From Lentisphaerota bacterium (GTDB lineage: Bacteria > Verrucomicrobiota > Kiritimatiellia > JAAZAB01): a DNA stretch of 6,108 nt. The notes beneath the pieces were generated by a model. The model made no database searches and was not told the DNA's origin. It saw only the letters and a program-made list of their open reading frames with translations. The DNA lies in contig JACQHI010000247.1 of assembly GCA_016199105.1 (NCBI GenBank), positions 1 to 6,108 of the forward strand, read 5' to 3'. A program made the translations under genes and the position numbers. Of the stretch, positions 3,432-6,108 are shown piece after piece; position 1 is the first letter of the stretch; the number at the start of each line of letters is the position of its first letter.

Positions 3432-5774
3432 ATGCCCTCCTCAAGCCCCGTCATCCTCGTCACCTTCGCCTTCATCCCGGAGCACAACCGGGTCCACCAC
3501 GGGCTGGCGGCCATCAGCGGCTACCTCAAGGCGCGGGACATCCCCGTGGAACTCGTCGTCGTGGATCGCGACGATCCCCCGCATTTTGCCCGGCAGATTC
3601 TCGCGCATAATCCTTTGTGGGCCGGCTTCACGGTCATCTACAATTACTGGAATGCCATCAACGCGCTGGCGGCGGAACTCAAGCGTCAGGCGCCCGGCCT
3701 TCCCTTGATCCTGGGCGGCAAGGGCGTCATTTCGGCGCCGGATTTGTTCCTGCTGGCGCCGGCGTTCGAGCTGCTCTGCCTGTTCGAGGGCGAGCGCGTC
3801 GCCCATGAATTGACCGCGCGCCTGCGGGAGCGGCAACCGATCGACACCATCCCCGGAACCTGGGCGCGACAACACCGCGGGCCGATCGTCAAAAACGCCG
3901 GCCAGCCCGCCGAGGAAGACCTGGACGCCCTGGGCATGCCCGACTACACGATCTTCGGCGAAACGGTTTTCAAGGCCTATCAATGTTTCGCCTTCTCGCG
4001 CGGCTGCCCCTACGATTGTTCTTACTGCGCCAATGCGGCCATCCGCCGCCTCGGCGGCGCCGCCCTGGCCCGGGTCCGCCGGAAGTCCGTCGCCCATGCC
4101 CTGGAGGAAATCCGCCACGTCAGCCGCCTGTATCGCGCCGATTTCCTCGCGTTCGACGACGAGACTTTCCTGGCCGACAAAGCCTGGACGCGCGACTTCC
4201 TTGAACAATACCGCCGGACCGTTCGCCTGCCTTTCCATTGTCAGACGCGGCCCGAGACGCTCACAGCGGAGATGGCGCACCGTTTGGCGGACGCCGGCTG
4301 CCGGGCGTTGAACATCGGCATCGAAAGCGGCAACGACCGGATTCGCTCCAAATTGTTAAATCGAAAGCTGTCCCGAAAAAAGATCTGTGACGCCTTCACC
4401 CTCGCGCATCAGGCGGGTCTTCAGCCGGTCTCGTTCAATATCCTGGGGCTCCCGTCGGAAACCTTCGACGCCTTCCTCGACACGATTGACCTGAACGCGG
4501 AAGCGCGGCCGGCGAACACCCAGCTCAGCACCTTTTATCCGTATCCCGGAACCCCCTTGGGCGATGAATGCCGGAAACAGGGCTGGGTCCGCGGCGACAA
4601 CGTCAGTTTCATGCAGGACAGCGTGCTGAACCTGGATACCTTCCCTCCTGACGACATGCGGAAAGCGCGCTGGTGGTTCAATGTCGGGACTTTAAGTTGG
4701 TACGCCGCGAACCATCCCTCCTCCGGGCTCGACTGGTCCCATGCGAACCGGCCGCTGCCCGGCCCCGCGCGGATCTGCCTGTGCATCCCCGCGGCGTCCG
4801 CTGACCTTCTGCCCTGGGTGGCGCGCGGCGTCATGGCCGCCGCCCATGCCTTCGGACGGCCCATCCCTTGCATCGTGTTGCTTCCCGGGATACCGGAGGA
4901 CGCCAAACTCCTGGCCCGGCGTTATCCGCACCTGACGTTCCTGGATCGCCAACAAACCTCGCGCGAGGCGCTGCTCTCGGCCGTGACCGCCGGCGGGGCC
5001 GATTTCCTCTGCCCGATCGGACCCTATGAATGGATCGGCCCGGACGCGGAATGGATCCTGGAGCAACAGCAGGTTCCGGCCGGAGCGGTGGTCCACGCGC
5101 CGGAAATCGTGTATGCCGAAAAAAGCGGGGATCGTCCCGGCCTCCAGGCCTCGCCCGTGGGAAGCATTGACGACCGGCCGACGCTGTTCCCGGTGGCCCT
5201 GTTGAAAAACATCGAGCTAACGGCATTGGACAGCGCGGCGGCCATGATTCATGCCTGCCTGGCCTGGGCATCCAAGGGCAGCGCCAGGCCGCCGCGATTT
5301 ACGCTCGCCACGCCGCTTCTTTTTGGAGACACTTCCCTCATGTCCAAACAAACGGGTTCAGACTTCCGGGTCACCCCGATCGAACCGACCGTTCCCCTCT
5401 CTTCCGAGGCGGAACTGCTGGAAGCGTATTTCGAGCAACTGGTGCGCGCCGCCCGGGCGGAATCGTCTCCCTTCGAAGGCTTCGCCTTGTACGGCGCCGG
5501 CAAACACACCCGCTGGCTTGTCGGCGTGCTCTCGCGCCGCGACCTGAAACCCACGGTGATTTTCGACGATCAGCCGCAACAGACGCACGTCGATGAAATC
5601 CCCGTGGTTCCCACCGCCGACCTCGACCGGTACACACTGAGCTTCATCCTGATTTCCAGCGATTCCGCCCACAACGCCATGGCAGCGAAACTCGCCCCGC
5701 TGGTTCGGAGCCGCGCCCTGCGGGTGATCAATCCGTATGAACATCTCCATCACGCGCCGTATGCGAAGAGCTAA
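3432..5774 (+). CDS. B12-binding-type radical SAM protein with fused C-terminal domains
   Basis: A 780-residue multidomain enzyme is predicted. Residues about 6-135 resemble a cobalamin-binding-like Rossmann domain (NRVHHGLAAISGYLK, PLILGGKGV), but no DxHxxG motif is visible, so any B12 would bind base-off or not at all. The radical SAM core spans about 180-410: CPYDCSYC (192-199) is the CxxxCxxC [4Fe-4S] motif, FDDETF (241-246) and NIGIESG (294-300) are typical core strands, and ILGLPSET (337-344) is the later glycine motif. Residues about 444-630 resemble a degenerate GT-A-like domain without DxD. Residues 683-780 form a Rossmann-like domain (LYGAGKHTRW, VIFDD, ISSDSAHN) like the end of the upstream glycosyltransferase. 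Many relatives methylate or rearrange carbon skeletons; the substrate here is unknown, and the context suggests a glycan or lipid precursor. ATG 3432 is preferred over TTG 3423, since TTG lies in the repeat-derived leader and neither has a Shine-Dalgarno. Confidence 0.88.
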   Translation: MPSSSPVILVTFAFIPEHNRVHHGLAAISGYLKARDIPVELVVVDRDDPPHFARQILAHNPLWAGFTVIYNYWNAINALAAELKRQAPGLPLILGGKGVISAPDLFLLAPAFELLCLFEGERVAHELTARLRERQPIDTIPGTWARQHRGPIVKNAGQPAEEDLDALGMPDYTIFGETVFKAYQCFAFSRGCPYDCSYCANAAIRRLGGAALARVRRKSVAHALEEIRHVSRLYRADFLAFDDETFLADKAWTRDFLEQYRRTVRLPFHCQTRPETLTAEMAHRLADAGCRALNIGIESGNDRIRSKLLNRKLSRKKICDAFTLAHQAGLQPVSFNILGLPSETFDAFLDTIDLNAEARPANTQLSTFYPYPGTPLGDECRKQGWVRGDNVSFMQDSVLNLDTFPPDDMRKARWWFNVGTLSWYAANHPSSGLDWSHANRPLPGPARICLCIPAASADLLPWVARGVMAAAHAFGRPIPCIVLLPGIPEDAKLLARRYPHLTFLDRQQTSREALLSAVTAGGADFLCPIGPYEWIGPDAEWILEQQQVPAGAVVHAPEIVYAEKSGDRPGLQASPVGSIDDRPTLFPVALLKNIELTALDSAAAMIHACLAWASKGSARPPRFTLATPLLFGDTSLMSKQTGSDFRVTPIEPTVPLSSEAELLEAYFEQLVRAARAESSPFEGFALYGAGKHTRWLVGVLSRRDLKPTVIFDDQPQQTHVDEIPVVPTADLDRYTLSFILISSDSAHNAMAAKLAPLVRSRALRVINPYEHLHHAPYAKS

Positions 5775-5780
5775 AGAAGA

Positions 5781-5817
5781 GGTTCACGGTTGGGAGGTTC
5801 ACGGTTCAACGGTTGAA
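5781..5817 (-). repeat. Heptad array in reverse orientation (AACCNNN on the - strand)
   Basis: On the + strand the units are GGTTCAC, GGTTGGG, then A, GGTTCAC, GGTTCAA. On the - strand this reads AACC followed by three variable bases, with one slipped base. It is the same pattern as the arrays before the glycosyltransferase and radical SAM genes, facing the other way and lying just after the radical SAM stop. The end, TTCAACGGTTGAA (5805-5817), is a small palindrome with a single central base. No T-run follows, so it is not a normal terminator. Confidence 0.6.
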
Positions 5818-5838
5818 ACGAAATGCGACTTTCTGAAC

Positions 5839-5946
5839 GACAAAATCATTGAAAACTGGAGAAGCGAATGCCGGTCGAGTGTCGTGTTGAGCTTAACCCT
5901 TTCCGAAAACGCTCAATAAAATGGTTTTGTTGTTAATGATTCTGTC
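5839..5946 (+). mobile_element. Mini-element 3: decayed, internally deleted GxxExxY cassette
   Basis: A single left iteron (GACAAAATCATTG, 5839-5851) is followed by the conserved GGAG (5858-5861) and ATG 5868 start block. The internal junction (AAACGCTCAATA, 5907-5918) is the same as in mini-element 2. The right end is paired (5920 and 5935), but the outer iteron TAATGATTCTGTC has two mismatches to the consensus, and the outer left iteron is missing. The residual frame of 22 codons is shifted relative to mini-element 2, so coding is not conserved. The unit looks older or immobilised. Confidence 0.7.
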
Positions 5947-6059
5947 ATACTCGCCGAGCCATTATAAGGAAACATACGGCGCCAGATCTGTAACCCACTG
6001 AACCACCCTGCCTGCAACGCTGAGCATAGTGAAGGGCGATAAAATGCAACGCCAGGAAT
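5947..6059. repeat. Repeated inter-element spacer, copy 2
   Basis: Homologous to 3054-3164 and in the same position relative to element ends (a right end before it, a left end after it). The left half is diverged and the right portion, from 6038, is identical to copy 1. No coding potential or convincing promoter is seen. Confidence 0.7.
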
Positions 6060-6108
6060 GACAAAATCATTTGCGACAAAATCATTGAAAACTGGAGAAG
6101 CGAATGCC
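6060..6108 (+). mobile_element. Left end of another GxxExxY cassette or mini-element (cut by window)
   Basis: Paired iterons at 6060 and 6075, GGAG at 6094-6097 and ATG at 6104-6106 followed by CC reproduce the cassette left end exactly as in mini-element 2. Together with the preceding spacer, 6038-6108 equals 3143-3213 base for base. The window stops before it is possible to tell whether a full gene or a deleted copy follows. Confidence 0.75.

Noticed and set aside
5805..5817. Rho-independent terminator after the radical SAM gene
   Set aside because: The palindrome has only 6-bp arms, a single-base centre and no following T-run; it is better explained as part of the heptad array.

Overview
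The window is a GC-rich bacterial chromosomal segment. It carries a partial HEPN-domain gene, a family 2 glycosyltransferase, a GxxExxY-type (PD-(D/E)XK-like) protein gene and a large radical SAM protein. Between and around these genes are an unusual number of dispersed repeats. There is no rRNA or other phylogenetic marker. The GxxExxY gene, the AACCNNN heptad repeats and the GC-rich B12-type radical SAM and glycosyltransferase genes suggest a member of the Planctomycetota-Verrucomicrobiota-Kiritimatiellota-Lentisphaerota group. That assignment is an inference from general familiarity, not something the sequence proves.

Layout on the + strand: 1-291 is the C-terminal part of a HEPN protein. 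337-443 is a small inverted-repeat element (mini-element 1). 444-793 holds an AT-rich patch and then a composite intergenic repeat built of 7-bp units that runs up to a start codon. 794-2164 is the glycosyltransferase. 2187-3053 is an 867-bp cassette in which a GxxExxY gene sits exactly between inverted terminal repeats (GACAAAATCATTG ... CAATGATTTTGTC). 3054-3164 is a repeated spacer, 3165-3286 is mini-element 2, and 3303-3418 is a second copy of the composite heptad repeat. 3432-5774 is the radical SAM protein. 5781-5817 is another heptad array. 5839-5946 is mini-element 3, 5947-6059 is the second copy of the spacer, and 6060-6108 is the left end of a further element cut off by the window.

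The most notable system is the GxxExxY cassette and its gene-less relatives. Every copy has the same left end (iterons, then a conserved Shine-Dalgarno and ATG-CC-G/A-GTCGAG start) and the same right end (two iterons 15 bp apart). The mini copies lack almost all of the coding region, and two of them share the same internal junction. This looks like an autonomous unit with MITE-like or REPIN-like derivatives, comparable in logic to RAYT/REP systems but centred on a nuclease-fold protein that is not a known transposase. Mobility is inferred, not shown.

The glycosyltransferase and the radical SAM protein probably belong to one cell-surface or secondary glycan/lipid gene set. Both end in a similar Rossmann-like domain, and both start codons directly abut the same heptad repeat. 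The cassette lies between them and appears less GC-rich than either, so it may have been inserted between neighbouring genes.
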